From Mytilus californianus (Eukaryota; Mollusca; Bivalvia; Mytilida; Mytilidae): DNA of 64,000 nt. Position 1 is the stretch's first letter; each line of letters starts with the position of its first letter. The position numbers were made by a program, and so were the translations under genes. The notes beneath the pieces were generated by a model that was not told where the DNA came from, made no database searches, and worked only from the letters and a program-made list of their open reading frames with translations. Below are positions 23,831 to 37,200 of the stretch, piece after piece. Where the stretch lies: contig NW_026262734.1 of assembly GCF_021869535.1 (NCBI RefSeq), positions 71,230,839-71,294,838 of the forward strand, read 5' to 3'.

Positions 23831-24860
23831 CCATAAACTGCTCACAAGAATCAAGAAAATGACTCAAAACAACATTTTTTTGCAATTTGGTACGGTTAGT
23901 TTACGATTTGTTTACAGATTATTATGAGTGCTTACGTGTTGTTTATGATTTCATTCAGGTTATATTACGATAGCTTTAGGGATTGTTACGAATTATTACG
24001 AGCACTTTTCTTGTACAATGATGTTGTGAATACTTTTACGAACAGATAATATAATTTACGTATTGTTTTTTGGAAAGGTATAAAAGCTTCAAAATCATAA
24101 GAACTCATAAATACATGTAACCAACTTGCAAATATTCATGATTATTTTAATAGTCTGATTTAACTCAACATGCCCACATTAATGAAAATGTAATGAACTA
24201 TTCTTTTGTTTTTACTGTACAAGGTTGCTTGACTTGCTCATTATCTGGTCATACAGAGAAGTTACTGACAAACTTGGTAGTGCTCTGAACTATGAAGGAC
24301 TTCTGATAAAGTTAATAGTTCTTTTATGCTTGAAGAAACGTCATTTAGGCCACCGTAGTCAATGTTTCGATCCCTATTCCAGCCTTTGCAAAAATCATGT
24401 GATATCCCTATCATTGAATTTGTCAATCAGCCACGGCAATTAAACCTTTTTGCAAATGAAAATTTGTCCACTATCATCACGATTTTACAATTCTGACATA
24501 CAGTCAGAGGAATACAACTTAAAAGTTCCAAAGAAGTTCGAATTTTTGCATGTTTACAATGCCCAATTAATCAGAAGATGAAAAGATAATCTTGAGAAAA
24601 ACATATTTTGATTGGCTAATTATTGTTGCTCAAAGTTGTCCCCGTGGCTAATTATCGCTGATCTCGATTGTCACCCAAGGATCAGGATTGTCACCTTTGG
24701 GAAAAGTTCAGAGTCCTGAACAGTTGCGAGAATTAGTCTTGGGAAATCCTGTACATACACATGCTGTTAACAGCTTCGTAATAGCGGTAAAAATTAGTTG
24801 CCAATTCCAGGTCCTATATATGTCTTGTTTTATACAAATATTACATAATCGATGGTCGAT

Positions 24861-24931
<71 letters not shown>
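24861..24931 (+). repeat. Run of 71 consecutive G
   Basis: An uninterrupted G tract, flanked by gatggtcgat and tgttaaattg. It creates spurious poly-Gly (+) and poly-Pro (-) frames. Such a tract would form G-quadruplex structure, and its reported length may be unreliable. It lies in the DNA2 intron about 690 bp upstream of the exon at 25621. Confidence 0.95.
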
Positions 24932-24932
<1 letters not shown>

Positions 24933-25620
24933 GTTAAATTGTTCATTTTTGTCTAGTCTGCAATGAAAGTAGCAGAATGCAGACATTTGGATGCTAAACC
25001 AGCAGCAGGGGTCATATTTTATAGTAAAAAAATATCTTTATCAGAAAACAACCAAATAATAAATAATTTTTTTATTTTACTTTTGATGAAAGATATGAAA
25101 ATATGTTAAGCCTTTAATAAGGATGATTAAACTTTTTCTTGGTCGACATTTTTTCAACAAAAAAAAATGATTATTACTAGTGGAGTAAACAAGACATTTC
25201 AGAATGTGCACTCTTGAGTCTCTTGTTCAAATACTAAGTGACCTGATTTGGTCCTTTTCTTGTTTCATTTAAATTCACTTGGTTAAATATTTTAATTATT
25301 ACAAAACATTTGTCAACCAAAATTTGGTTATAGATGTGAAACTTGATAATGGAAGATTATTCATGTTTCCAGATTACATATATTTCCAAATTGATTCTTT
25401 CACAAAAGCATTCAACTTTAATAGCTTCTAAGAAAACAGTTCAAATGATGCTTATCTGGCCATGAATGCAAGGCTTATCAATATACTATATAATAATTCA
25501 TTGTTCTAAATTATTTCCTTTCATTGAATGATATAAAATATATGCAGATAAAGTATGACTCAATTTGGAAATTGCATCGGAAAAAAATGCTGAAAATGAA
25601 GTTGCTTTAATTCTTTTTAG

Positions 25621-25722
25621 AGAACAAGAAGGTACCTGTATTGATGGACTGAGTTTATCACATCATCAAGTTAATAATGGATATTGTTTATTGACATTTT
25701 CCAGACACCAAAATAAGCACAA
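25621..25722 (+). CDS. DNA2: DNA2 exon: 'REQEGTCI' segment
   Basis: The acceptor is aattctttttag. The first base completes AGA (Arg) with the previous 'ag', giving the junction KTGHQ-R-EQEGTCIDGLSLS, then HHQVNNGYCLLTFSRHQNKH. Animal DNA2 has an equivalent 'Q-R-E-x-x-G-x-C-I' followed by a beta-rich stretch ending in a basic patch. The donor is GTAGGT at 25723, leaving 'aa', which the next exon completes to AAG. An in-frame stop (tag) lies just past this donor, so the exon must end here or nearby. Confidence 0.8.
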
Positions 25723-26054
25723 GTAGGTATCACTTAATCTTTTGTCATAGAAATTCTGGGTGTACGTCCGTCTGTGTGTCCATCTGATCTTGTATAAGTG
25801 CTCTCACATGTACAATAGACAAGTTTCACATAAGCGACTTATCAACGCTGATCTCGAAATCCTATGCACGTTTGAGTTTAAATCCCGCGATAATTAACGA
25901 TATTATGCGTGACAGGGGGCTCGTCAAATTGACTCTGATATTTAGCAACACAATAATAAATCAACTAATAATACACATATCTCTCTTATGGTGTATGCTT
26001 GAGATTATTTAAGTTTAAGATATTAATAATCGTTTATTTGATTAACAAATTTAA

Positions 26055-26200
26055 AATAAAAAGATGTGGTATGATTGCAAACAAGATAACTATCCACCAG
26101 ACCCAAATGACAGATGAAAGCAACTATATATCACCATACAGCCCTCGACAATGAAAAAATCCATACCGAATAGTAAGCTCTAAAAGGTCCCGACACAAAA
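26055..26200 (-). repeat. Family T tail repeat, minus orientation
   Basis: In reverse complement it reads ...tcatctgtcatttgggtctgg, then ttgcaatcataccacatc. This is the same signature as the plus-strand copies at 13440 and 51062. Confidence 0.6.
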
Positions 26201-26989
26201 CAATTCAAACCTGAAAATAAGTCATCTTGTTGCTAACAGTTGTGTTTTAATATTTGTAAAATGGTTTTTAAAAAAGTATTGAATCTTGTAATTGCTTTCT
26301 TTTGCCTACTGCGCTATGTACATTGCAGTATATCAGTTTGAATTTTCTTGAAAAGAGAAAAGTATTTGATAAAAAGAAAATACATTTAATTTCAGTTCTG
26401 TTCCAGAATCAATTCGCAGTTTTTCTGAAATATTTTTTTGCATCTTCGGCTTGTGACATGCATGTAAAGGGGTTACGGCCTACATATAGGTTTAGTATCA
26501 TAGACTCGAACTTTTAATTTTCTTTAAAAAAAACAGGTTACTATTATGGCGACTTTTACGTGAAATTTTATGGATACAAGGGCAAGTTACCGGCATTACT
26601 AAATAATCGAAATTTCCTCTAATAGTGGCTATATATATATAGTATGGAAATGTAAACCAAAATTGATAGAATTTGTCCTTATATCCTTTGTCAAAGATGT
26701 AGTATATATTGTGATATGTTAAAAATATGAAAAACACAATGATAGGTCACCTAGTTTTGTTTTTAAGCTACAGGCTGTAAAAATATGAAACATTTTGTAT
26801 GGACTATACAGAGAAAAATTTTAAGGTATCATTATATGAATATTTGAAGGTAAACTGAATGATAGAATATCAAAATAAAATGTGGGAAGATATAGCTCTT
26901 ATAAAATGCTTTCAGAATACCAACAGAAAAAAATTGACATGTAGTAGACAGGGCCTCGGCTCCATGTTGAAGACCGTACATACTGTGAC

Positions 26990-27068
26990 CTATAATTGTT
27001 AACTTCTTATACATTGTGACTTGGATTGAGAGTTGTCTCATTGGCACTCATACCACATCCCCTTATTT
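26990..27068 (+). repeat. Family T tail repeat, short copy
   Basis: It carries 'gagagttgtctcattggcac', then tcataccacatccccttattt, closely matching 51110-51145. The following 27070-29290 is AT-rich with no feature I can support, apart from paired cttacaatt / ttttatcaa stretches around 28210-28520 that look like an old internal duplication. Confidence 0.6.
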
Positions 27069-29289
27069 GAATGTACGTTTGTTTCAAATATTTCTGCGTC
27101 AGTGATATTTTAAACGGCCATGATAATGAAGAGAGATATAAAAGCAGTTTTAAAATACGTATCAGAAATATAGGTTTATCTTTAATTTCAAACATCAGAC
27201 TATAATACAATGCATTCAGTACCATTTTAATTTCTAAGCTTTGTTCATGATCGACTTCGTCTATGCAGAGGTTCAGTCCCAGCAACCAGAGTAATTTTCT
27301 ACATATTTTCAACTTTATCATTTTTCATGCCATTAAAATTAATTGAATATCCTATATTTACCACGCTTTGCCATAAAAAAGATCAAATTGCTGAATGACT
27401 CCCCTCCTAAATTATATTCCCAGTGGCATTATGGGTCGTACTGGCCATGATAAATAAGTATAAATTAGGTACTAAGGTTAACATTTTAAATATCTGTATA
27501 AGGGGATGACCATTTGATTTATAAGGGGGATGTTTAGAAAATTATTATTCTAGTAGGAGTTAAAAATAAATAAGTATGACCAGGCACGATGGAAAAGAAT
27601 AATCTGCAGGATGCAGGAAATAATTGTGAACAAAAGTTGAATAAATCAATCAAATAGTCGCCCTTTATCAGTAACTGTATGTATAGATAAGGGTACGTTT
27701 TTATCAATTGTCACCTGGTGAGATTGTACAAGGTAAAACGAGGATTCCACATGGCTAAGGTGTTAATTGACTTCTTAATTTATGACCTATTACTATGTAT
27801 ATGAAGTGATCCCCGCTTATTTATCTAATTTATTCTTCCCATTAAGTGAACGACCTTAGCGTGAATTTGTGACAATTAAAGGTACAACTAAAGCCAGGCG
27901 GCATATCAGATCGTATATGTTACCGCAACCAACAACACAGCAGTAGTCCGTTTTAAAATCTTTAAATGTGTCATTGTTAATAAAGTTGTCTCGTCAATAT
28001 TATTTTTATATTTTGGTTCAAATGATGCTCATGTTGCTTTGACATGTAAACGCAAACATTTAATCAGATGATTTTTTTTTCCAAGTCTGCATGGTCACTG
28101 CTTATCAACCGTTAGCCCCCAGTTGATGAACTCTCGGATATTATTGCGTGATTTCATAGTTTGGCTAATTAGATTAGACATGCGCAGTTAAATGTGAAAC
28201 TGGTGTATTATTGCAAGATTTTTATCAAAGTTATATCAAAGGTTTATATCAGGATAATTAGGACAAGTTTGAAAGTCAGTGCCAATCAATTATTTTTAAA
28301 AGAGTTGTGCCCTAGAAAAATATTAGTTATATGGAAAATTGCATTGTAAGTGCTCTCACACTTACAATTCTTGCTTGATTTTTATCAAACTTGTATCATA
28401 CAACATAGGTTTATATCAGCAATGTCTCAGACAATTTAAAAATTAGTGCTGATAAACTATTTAAAAAAAGAATTATCCCCCATGAAAATTGCATTATACA
28501 GGCTTTCACCCTTAATTTTTAAAGATATTTATAAATAAATAAAAAAACAATTTTTTTTTAGTTATTGTTCTTGGACAGATAAAATATGTGCAATGCAGGG
28601 GACATTGGTACTCTGTTCTTATATAGTATTTCGTTTAATTTTTCCAAGTATTGACCTGTCAGTATATTTCAAAATAAGGTTTTAGCAAATTGAAATCATA
28701 TTTCTTGAGATATGACGATACTATATTTGACAAATAAAAGTCTGAAATATGATGGACTTTATTGTTGGGCAGACAAATAGACAAATATCGCAATTGGCAC
28801 ATCATAATGATAGTTGGTAACTCAATTAGAACTTGTCTATATATTATTGAAGCCCTCAAACAAAATACATGCATACAGTATACATGCAAAGGAAAAAATA
28901 CAATATTTATATAAAATCATTCATACATTAAAAAGCAACATAAATTTAGGTTTTCATATTCTAATAAAAAAAGTAATATCAATTGATATTATTTGACTTG
29001 CAGAATATTTCCAAGAAAAAAAAATCTTTCCAAAGTATCTACAAAGATGTTTACCCATAATGTATAGAAACAAAAATCAATACAACAAGTTAAAATATAT
29101 TTTTTGTCACTACCATCATTTTGATTACATCTCAGGTATTGTATCAGCTATCTTTATCTGTTTGAAATCACAATTTGTACTGCTAAAAAAGGCCAAACGC
29201 TTTGAAAACATTACAATTTTGTGTTTATGTTTTATGAGCATGGTTGTTGTGCAATAACTTAAAAACAGTTGAACCTATGCTTTTCAAAT

Positions 29290-30330
29290 TTTTTCTCATC
29301 ACATGGCGTTCGTCATCTGTTATCAGTCGTCCGTTAACTTTTACAAAAATTTTCTCCTCTGAAACTACTGGAACAAATTTATCCAAACTTGGCCACAATC
29401 ATCATTTGGGTATCTAGTTTTAAAAATGTGTCCGATGACCAAGATCATAGGATACATAAAAACATAGGGGTAAAATGCAAGTTTTGTCTATTATTTTGAA
29501 AACCATTATAATTAGAGAAAATCAGACAGCAGCAAAAATGTTCAGAATGTTGAGCTCTACCAATTGTTTATAAAACGTCAAAACTGTCAGATGACTTCTT
29601 ATAGGAGGAATTATCAGAAAGACAAGATCTACAATTAAGACCAATGGAGGAAATCGTCCGACGACTCCTTATTGGAGTTATTACCCTTTGATGACGATTT
29701 TTACTAATTTTTTGCATTTTTGCCTTATATCTTAAAATTGATAATAGGTAGATAGAAACTTAAATGAGCAAAAATTATCAGAAAGACAAGATCTACAATT
29801 AAGACCAATGGAAGAAATCGTCCGACGACTCCTTATTGGAGTTATTACCCTTAAATGACGATTTTTACCAACTTTCATCCATTAGAGTATCTATATATAT
29901 ACACATAAAGTCATAAGAACCTAACATTTAGTAAAAGGATGCCAGCCGAAAACAACTTATGAGACACTATGCTGCATTTTGCTTATATGATAAAAATTAT
30001 AATAGATAAATAGACACTTTAAATCACAAAAATGATCAGCAAGGCAAGATCTACCAACAAGTCAAATTTTGCAGATATAGTTAGTAGACTGTCACTCTTT
30101 ATAGGAGTGATTGCCCTAAAATGAGGATTTTTTTTACCCTCTTTTGTGTTATGAGCAAAAACTAAAGAAGATAGAGAGAAACTAAACAGACTAAATGATC
30201 AGCAATACAAGATCAACAAAACAGAGATTTTTGTCATGAATTCTATTTTCTTCTACAATGTTAGAGAGTGTCCTTTGTTGAATATACAAATTGACCAAGG
30301 TGAGCAACACAGGCTCTTTAGAGCCTCTAG
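29290..30330 (+). mobile_element. Family B element B5, 5'-truncated
   Basis: It starts inside the head region (ttttctcatcacatggcgtt) without the AGCTCACC hairpin. It ends with AGGTGAGCAACAC, then AGGCTCTTTAGAGCCT and CTAG before TTTA. In the tail palindrome the centre is TTTA where other copies have TTGA. One body block (agacaagatctacaattaag) is duplicated. Confidence 0.75.
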
Positions 30331-30506
30331 TTTAAATCAAATTTTCACAACTCTGAACCTGGCAAGGAGATTTATAATAGTGAAAGTAGTCGGAATATAG
30401 AACTTGTTTTATTTTACCCAATAAAGATACATTAGTTATGAAAAGGAGTGCTGTCCTCCTTGTGAAAAGTGTTGATGCCTTAAAGAGTAATACTACCATT
30501 GTTTTT

Positions 30507-31246
30507 GTCTTGCCTGCAGTATGCGAGACATAGGTATAACTATCCGGCAGCGGCGTAAACTATTTGTATAAAGCTTTATATTTCAGAAGGTAGAAGACCT
30601 GGATGCTTCATATGTTGTATGCAGATACCTTATGTTACAAAGTTTCTGTCAATCATATGTCCATTGTCCTTGACCTCATTTTCATGGTTCAGCGACTGCT
30701 TGAAAAAAATTTTGAGTATTTTTATCATGTGAATTTATCACTTATTATGAGTAATAGGATAACTATATTTGGTATATTATGGGTTCCTTGCAACGTCTAC
30801 ATGTCTGTCAGACAGGGTTCACCTGACCTCGACCTCATTTAATGGATCAGTGATCAAGGTTAAAGTTACGTGATTAGGCCCGTTTCTCAACTACTATAAG
30901 CAGTAGGTCAACTATATTTGGTGTATGGAATGATTGTAATGGGTACATGTCAGTCTGGCAGGTTTCATCTGACCTTGACCTCAGTTTCATGGTTCATTGG
31001 TCAATGTTAAGTTTTTGTGTTTTGGTCTGTTTTTCAAGTACTATAAGCAATAGGTCAACTATATTTGGTGTATGGAATGATTGTAAGCTGTACATGTCGG
31101 TCTGGCTATGTTCATCTGACTTTGACCGTATTATCATATGTTAAAATTATGTGATACTTGTAGTAAAACATTCATGTTACAGACTTTCAACATAAATTCA
31201 ATGATAAGTAAGACAGGCGAGACATTTCAGTGTGTGCACTCTTGTT
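30507..31246 (+). mobile_element. Family C element, 147-bp type, short copy
   Basis: The head is GTCTTGCCTGCAGTATGCGAGAC, a stem with one G-T pair. The body starts with 'aaagctttatatttcagaag' and includes GACCTTGACCTCA units. The tail is GGCGAGAC (31217-31224), then ATTTCAGTGTGTGCACTCTT. It is about half the length of the 54385 and 56236 copies because it has fewer units. Confidence 0.78.
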
Positions 31247-32084
31247 AAAAAAATTGTACAGAATTTATCTTTGTTTCATATAAAAAAATACTTGACATGA
31301 GTAAAGTTTTATCCTGTCCAGGCCATCGATTCACAAAAAATTGTACAGCAATCTTAGATCTTACTTCGGTCGTACGTCAAATCGTAAGTTTTTGACCGTT
31401 TCATAAACAATCGTAAGTAGAATTTTATCGTAAGTTTGATCGTAAATAGTTACTTATATGTTATATAAGTTATGTTTATACATAGTTTAATTTCCATTAC
31501 ACTCAGTAGTCATTACTTTAGGATTTTCCCAGGATGTTTTGTTTTCTTTACTATTGAGAAGAAACAGATTTATTATCATATCTTAATCAGCTACATGTGA
31601 GTTTATCAGGTGTTCTTAGCAGGGTGTTTAATTACATCAGTTCCATTACAAATATACATGTTTTGTTAATTAGTGACCACTTGTGGCATCTGGCTTTCCT
31701 TTATCCTTTGTTTGTTTGCACATAAACTTGGGTGTAGTTTAGCTCCTCCCATTTAGGAATATCCCATTAAGTAGTTGTATATTGAAAACCAGTACATGCT
31801 GCCTTAAGTGTCCAGTTTTTTCAATGCAGATTAAGCAGTTAAAAGAATAATTTTTGCTCAAAAAGTGGCTTAGCTAAAAACTTGCCACCCACCAACCCCA
31901 ACCTTACACCTTCAATATTGCCATGACAGCTGGGGAATCAATCTCAGCACATTTTATATAAGATTCTTATTGATTTTTCTGTTTATGTATATGTTACAAA
32001 ATTGCTTACAAATTTTCATTCCAACACCATTTCATATCAGTAGATCTCAGCAACCAGTAGTACAAAAATTTACTTTTAGGAGCT

Positions 32085-32600
32085 ATGTTGGATTGGTGTG
32101 ATGTCAAGCCTGGGATCTATACTTTGCTACTTTTCAGTATGCATATGTAAATAGGCTGCTGGTTTAGGCATGGATCAGATGAATAACCTCAGCATCTGAA
32201 GCAAGTCCATCATGTCTGGACATTTATGAAATTTTATCACTGGTTGTTTCAAAAATTTCACTCATCCCCAAGAATTTCTGGGGATAAACTGTCAAATTTC
32301 ATACAAATTCATTCCAACACCAATTCAACATCAACGCTACTTGGCTTCCTCATAGCCACATACTAGGCTTCCTCATAGCATCATTATAGGCTTCCTCATA
32401 GCCTCATAGGCTTCCTCAGACATAGCCTTATAGGCTTTCTGATAGCCTCATAGGCTTCCTGATAGCCTCATATGCTTCCTGATAGCCTCACGCATATATT
32501 TGGATTGGTGTGATGTCAAGCCAGGGGTCTTTACTTTGCTACTTTTCAGTACGCAATTAGGCTCTTGGCTTAGGCATGGAGCAAATTTTTAATGTTAGCT
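32085..32600 (+). repeat. Direct repeat flanking a GGCTTCCTCATAGCC minisatellite
   Basis: 'ttggattggtgtgatgtcaa' followed by gcc(t/a)gggatct and 'ctttgctacttttcagta' occurs at about 32089 and again at 32501. Between them (32340-32490) lie about eight imperfect units of roughly 17-22 bp with the core ggcttcctcatagcctcata. No coding signal. Confidence 0.7.
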
Positions 32601-33128
32601 GAGTAGATTCCCCAAGGGCCACGAGTGTTAATAGGCAGTCGTAAGTCAAATCGTAGTGATTTATCCAGTTGGCATTTGGTTAAAATCAACAACATCAAGT
32701 TCCATTAGTTAATCAGAATACATATATTCATATTATTTTGTCCCAATCACAAGTAACTGAATTTTTTTAATTCCTGGAATAATCGTAAAACCATTTCTAC
32801 ATTTGAGTTTATTTTCATTTAAATTAAACGATCGAGCACCTTGTCCTTAAGCTTGCTTCCAAAAGTCCAAATAGTTGACCATAAAAACTAAGAAGTGATT
32901 GAGCTAGCACAGCACTATATAGCCAGGGATACATGTATGTGCTTTCAGTTTTAATAACCCATGAAGGGATATGTCGTGCATGCACATAACTCTGTACTAC
33001 AATTTGTACAAAATATTCTCGCACAAGAAAATTAGAAACGCTTATTTACTAGTTCTCAAATCTATGTCATACTATCACTCACGTTTTACACGGAGTTTAT
33101 GAAGTTAACAATAAATATTTAACATGAG

Positions 33129-33898
33129 GGTACCCAAATTGCACCTATTTTGACAGCTTTTTCACCTACGTTTATTTATGACCCGGACAAAAGTTTCCAT
33201 TCCGTGTTTATTTTGTAGATGTATCCTTAATTGCTATATGGTTCAACAAATTTAATTTTAAATCTATATTGAATAATAGAAAAATGGGATTGAACCGACC
33301 TCCAAACGATCCATGATTCTATAATAAGGAGTACCCAGATTGCACCCATGCTTACATTTACATCCATAAAAATTGAGTAACTGATGTTTTGTTTTATTTC
33401 TCCAAATTTTCAAAGCAATTTGACAATAGTCCCTGCTTACTGTTATTTTTTTTAAAAATGGATACCTGTAACATATTTTAATTGCTCATTTTTAAAAACT
33501 GACTTTTTGTGGACGTCGCATGGCAACGTTTTCGTAGATTTTACTTTTCCAGTAAACACTTCATCTGTTTATATATACTGTGAACATTTTGTGAATATTT
33601 AAATATATTTAGCTATGTTGATATTCCAGATAAAAAAGGATTTAAACTAAGACTAAATATTTTGTTGCTGAAGAAATTCAGGGTCAAAGGTCATACTGAT
33701 GATTTCAGGGGATTGGTTATAATCTCACGTGGTCCCACTGTCACCTTGCATTGTAAGGAAATTAGCTATGTTGAAAGACGTGCATATAGTCAAATAATAA
33801 AAATACAAAGTGTTTAGTCTCTAAGAAAACTTGTAAGATTTCCTCTGCTATTTTTGCTAAATAGATGCAATTTGGGTACTCGGTGCAATTTGGGTACT
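33129..33898. mobile_element. Probable 770-bp TIR element
   Basis: GGTACCCAAATTGCACC at 33129-33145 is inverted as GGTGCAATTTGGGTACT at 33882-33898. Further partial copies of the motif lie at 33336 (gtacccagattgcaccc) and 33866 (atgcaatttgggtact). There is no clear target duplication and no coding capacity. Confidence 0.5.
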
Positions 33899-34083
33899 AT
33901 GACGTTATGCTAAACTAACACTGCCATCATTCCCTATCTATTGTAGTCCTGTGGTTATACACTATTTCCGCGGTTGACGGTGCCCTTTATTGAATAGAAA
34001 AGTTTAGAAATTGAGAAAACAATAATTGAATACATGAATGTAATGGTATGGATCCATAGTTTCAATGTAATTAAAATTAATTA

Positions 34084-34200
34084 CAATCCAAATTCAGTGC
34101 TGTATCAAGCTTGAATGTTGTGTCAATACTTGCCCCAACTGTTCAGGGTTCGACCTCTGCGGTCGTATCAAGCTGCGCCCCAGCGGAGCATTTTATTTTT
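34084..34200 (+). repeat. Family F terminal piece, second copy
   Basis: It is nearly identical to 2065-2190 (acaatccaaattcag, then gcgccc(c)agcggagcattt and a T-run). It sits immediately upstream of the 4.8-kb TIR element. Confidence 0.75.
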
Positions 34201-34244
34201 TTTGTTTATATCTATAAAGTTTTATTTTCAAATTAAGAATGTTG

Positions 34245-37200
34245 TACAGTACTTGCAACCTTAGGCGTTACTGTTTGACGAGAACTTGACTGATCCGTGA
34301 ATGATCGGTGACGGGTGTTTGACTGATCGATGACTGATCGGTGACCGATGACCCATAGAATCCGTCAGATACGTCAAATAAGCTATGTGAGAGTTACCTT
34401 GACAACGGTCAGCGATCGATCAGTAAAGTAATTATATGCACGGATCTGACGGATATGTATATAATTAAAATTCTTATGTAAAACGAACTCCACAGTATTT
34501 ACTTTCGATAAACGCGGACCTCTACGAAGACACCTTTACTCGTTAATGTTTAATCAACTGGTTGTAATAACACATAAATAATATATAAATTACTTTTCAA
34601 GCATTATATGTATTTCTTAATATTCTCTTGTACTTGAACGTGGTATGTTTTATTCAAAATCAAAAGATTTTTTTATAAGAATTTCATACTTCATTCTGGG
34701 AACAGTATATCTAACAATATATATGTTCCTGCTTCATTTCAAAATTGTAAGGGGAATAATACTTCAACTTTTTTTGTGTTGAATCTGGGAACAGTATATC
34801 TTATATATATGTTCCTGGTTGAATACGGTGAATACGAATGTAATAATTTCATTATTTTTATAGAAATTACGAAATTCCATTAGATTTCAGTACTTTGTAC
34901 ATCAGGATTAATTGTTTTTCATAAAATATGCTAACTTTTAGGGAAAAGATACTAAAATTTTTTTCGTGTTGAATAAAAATGCAAACATTTTTTCTTTTAT
35001 ATCAGAAATAATGCATTGTCAATTGCAATCAGACATTATAAATGCATTTAGATCAGTACTTTTGTATAAGATGTGAATAATTAAGGGATATTTATGCATA
35101 AACTTTTGTTTTTCTTGAATAAGAATTCAATGATTTTTTTATTTTAAAGGAAACTATTGACCGCCATTGGAATTTTGTACTTTTTGTAGTTCAGGATTGT
35201 TTTTTTTTTCATTAAACTAAAAGAATATCAGAGAAAATATACTAAAATGTTGTTTTCGCAATGTATAAAATTACTAATTTTTCTTCTTTTGATAAAAAAT
35301 AATGAATGTTATTAGTAACTAGTTATTTAAAAGGCCTCAAGATCAGTTTTTTATAAGAAATTTGATAATGGAAGGAGAATAATACTTAAACTTTTGTTTG
35401 TTTTGAATACATATACAAATGTATCTTTATTTTGATAGATATTATGAACCGCCATTTGATTTCAGTAATTTTTGTACATCAGGATTGGTTGTTTTTCATA
35501 AATTATGCTGAAATTCTGGGAAAAAATATAAAATTTTTGATTGCATTGCTTAAAAATGCAAATATTTCTTCTTTTATATCAGAAATAATGCATTGTCAAT
35601 TGCAATCAGACATTATAATTGCATTTAGATCAGTACTTTTGTATAAGATGTGAATAATATAGGGATATTTATGCATAAACTTTTGTTTTTCTTGAATAAG
35701 AATACAATAATTTTTTTTATTTTAATGGAAACTATTGACCGCCATTGGAGTTTTGTACTTTTTGTAGTTCAGGATTGTTTTTTTTTTCATTAAACTAAAA
35801 GAATATCAGAGAAAATATACTAAAATGTTGTTTTCGCAATGTATAAAATTACTAATTTTTCTTCTTTTGATAAAAAATAATGAATGTTATTTGTAACTAG
35901 TTATTTTAAAGGCCTCAAGATCAGTTTTTTATAAGAAATTTGATAATGGAAGGAGAATAATACTTAAACTTTTGTTTGTTTTGAATACATAAACAATAGT
36001 ATCTTTATTTTGATAGATATTATGAACTGCCATTTGATTTCAGTACTTTTTGTACATCAGGATTGGTTGTTTTTCATAAATTATGCTGAAATTCTGGGAA
36101 AAAATATAAAATTTTTGATTGCGTTGCTTAAAAATGCATAATTTTCTTCTTATAAATGAGGAATGATGCAACCTCACTTGCAATCGGACATTATAGATGC
36201 CTTTAGATAAGTAATTTGGTATAAAATGTGAAAAATTTAAGGATAAATATACATAAACTCTTATATTTGTTGAATATGAATGTAATAATTTTTTTTATTT
36301 TGATAGAAATTATGAACTGCCATTAGATTTCTGTACTTTTTGTACATAAAGATTGATTGTTTTTCATAAAATATGCTTATTTTAAGGGAAAAGATACTAA
36401 TTTTTTATTCGTGTTGCATAAAAATGCAAATATTTCTTCTTTTATATAAGAAATAATGCATTGTCAATTGCAATCAGACATGATAATTGCATTTAGATCA
36501 GTACTTTTGTATAAGATGTGAATAATATAGGGATATTTATGCATAAACTTTTGTTTTTCTTGAATAAGAATGCAATAATTTTTTTTATTTTAATGGAAAC
36601 TATTGACCGCCATTGGAGTTTTGTACTTTTTGTAGTTCAGGATTGTTTTTTTTTCATTAAACTAAAAGAATATCAGAGAAAATATACTAAAATGTTGTTC
36701 GCAATGTATAAAATTACTAATTTTTCTTCTTTTGATAAAAAATAATGAATGTTATTAGTAACTAGTTATTTAAAAGGCCTCAAGATCAGTTTTTTATAAG
36801 AAATTTGATAATGGAAGGAGAATAATACTTAAACTTTTGTTTGTGTTGAACACATATACAATAGTATCTTTATTTTGATAGATATTATGAACCGCCATTT
36901 GATTTCAGTACTTTTTGTACATCAGGATTGGTTGTTTTTCATAAATTATGCTGAAATTCTGGGAAAAATATAAAATTTTTGATTGCATTGCTTAAAAATG
37001 CATATATTTCTTCTTATATATGAGGAATAATGCAACGTCACTTACAATCAGACATTATAAATGCCTTTAGATAAGTAATTTTGTATAAAATGTGAAAATT
37101 TAAGGATAAATATGCATAAATTCTCATTTTTGTTGAGTATGAATGTAATAATTTCTTTATTTTGATAGAAATTATGAACTGCCATTAGATTTCTGTACTT

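Noticed and set aside
24225..24443. 72-codon plus frame as a possible DNA2 exon
   Set aside because: Exons 17338-17520 and 25621-25722 already join in phase with continuous DNA2 resemblance, and the frame resembles nothing in the family.
24688..24986. 92-codon frames on both strands with poly-Gly or poly-Pro
   Set aside because: They exist only because of the 71-G run; the flanks do not look coding.
32335..32490. Regular short repeats as a CRISPR array
   Set aside because: Units are contiguous, imperfect and without spacers of constant length, in an animal genome; it is a minisatellite.
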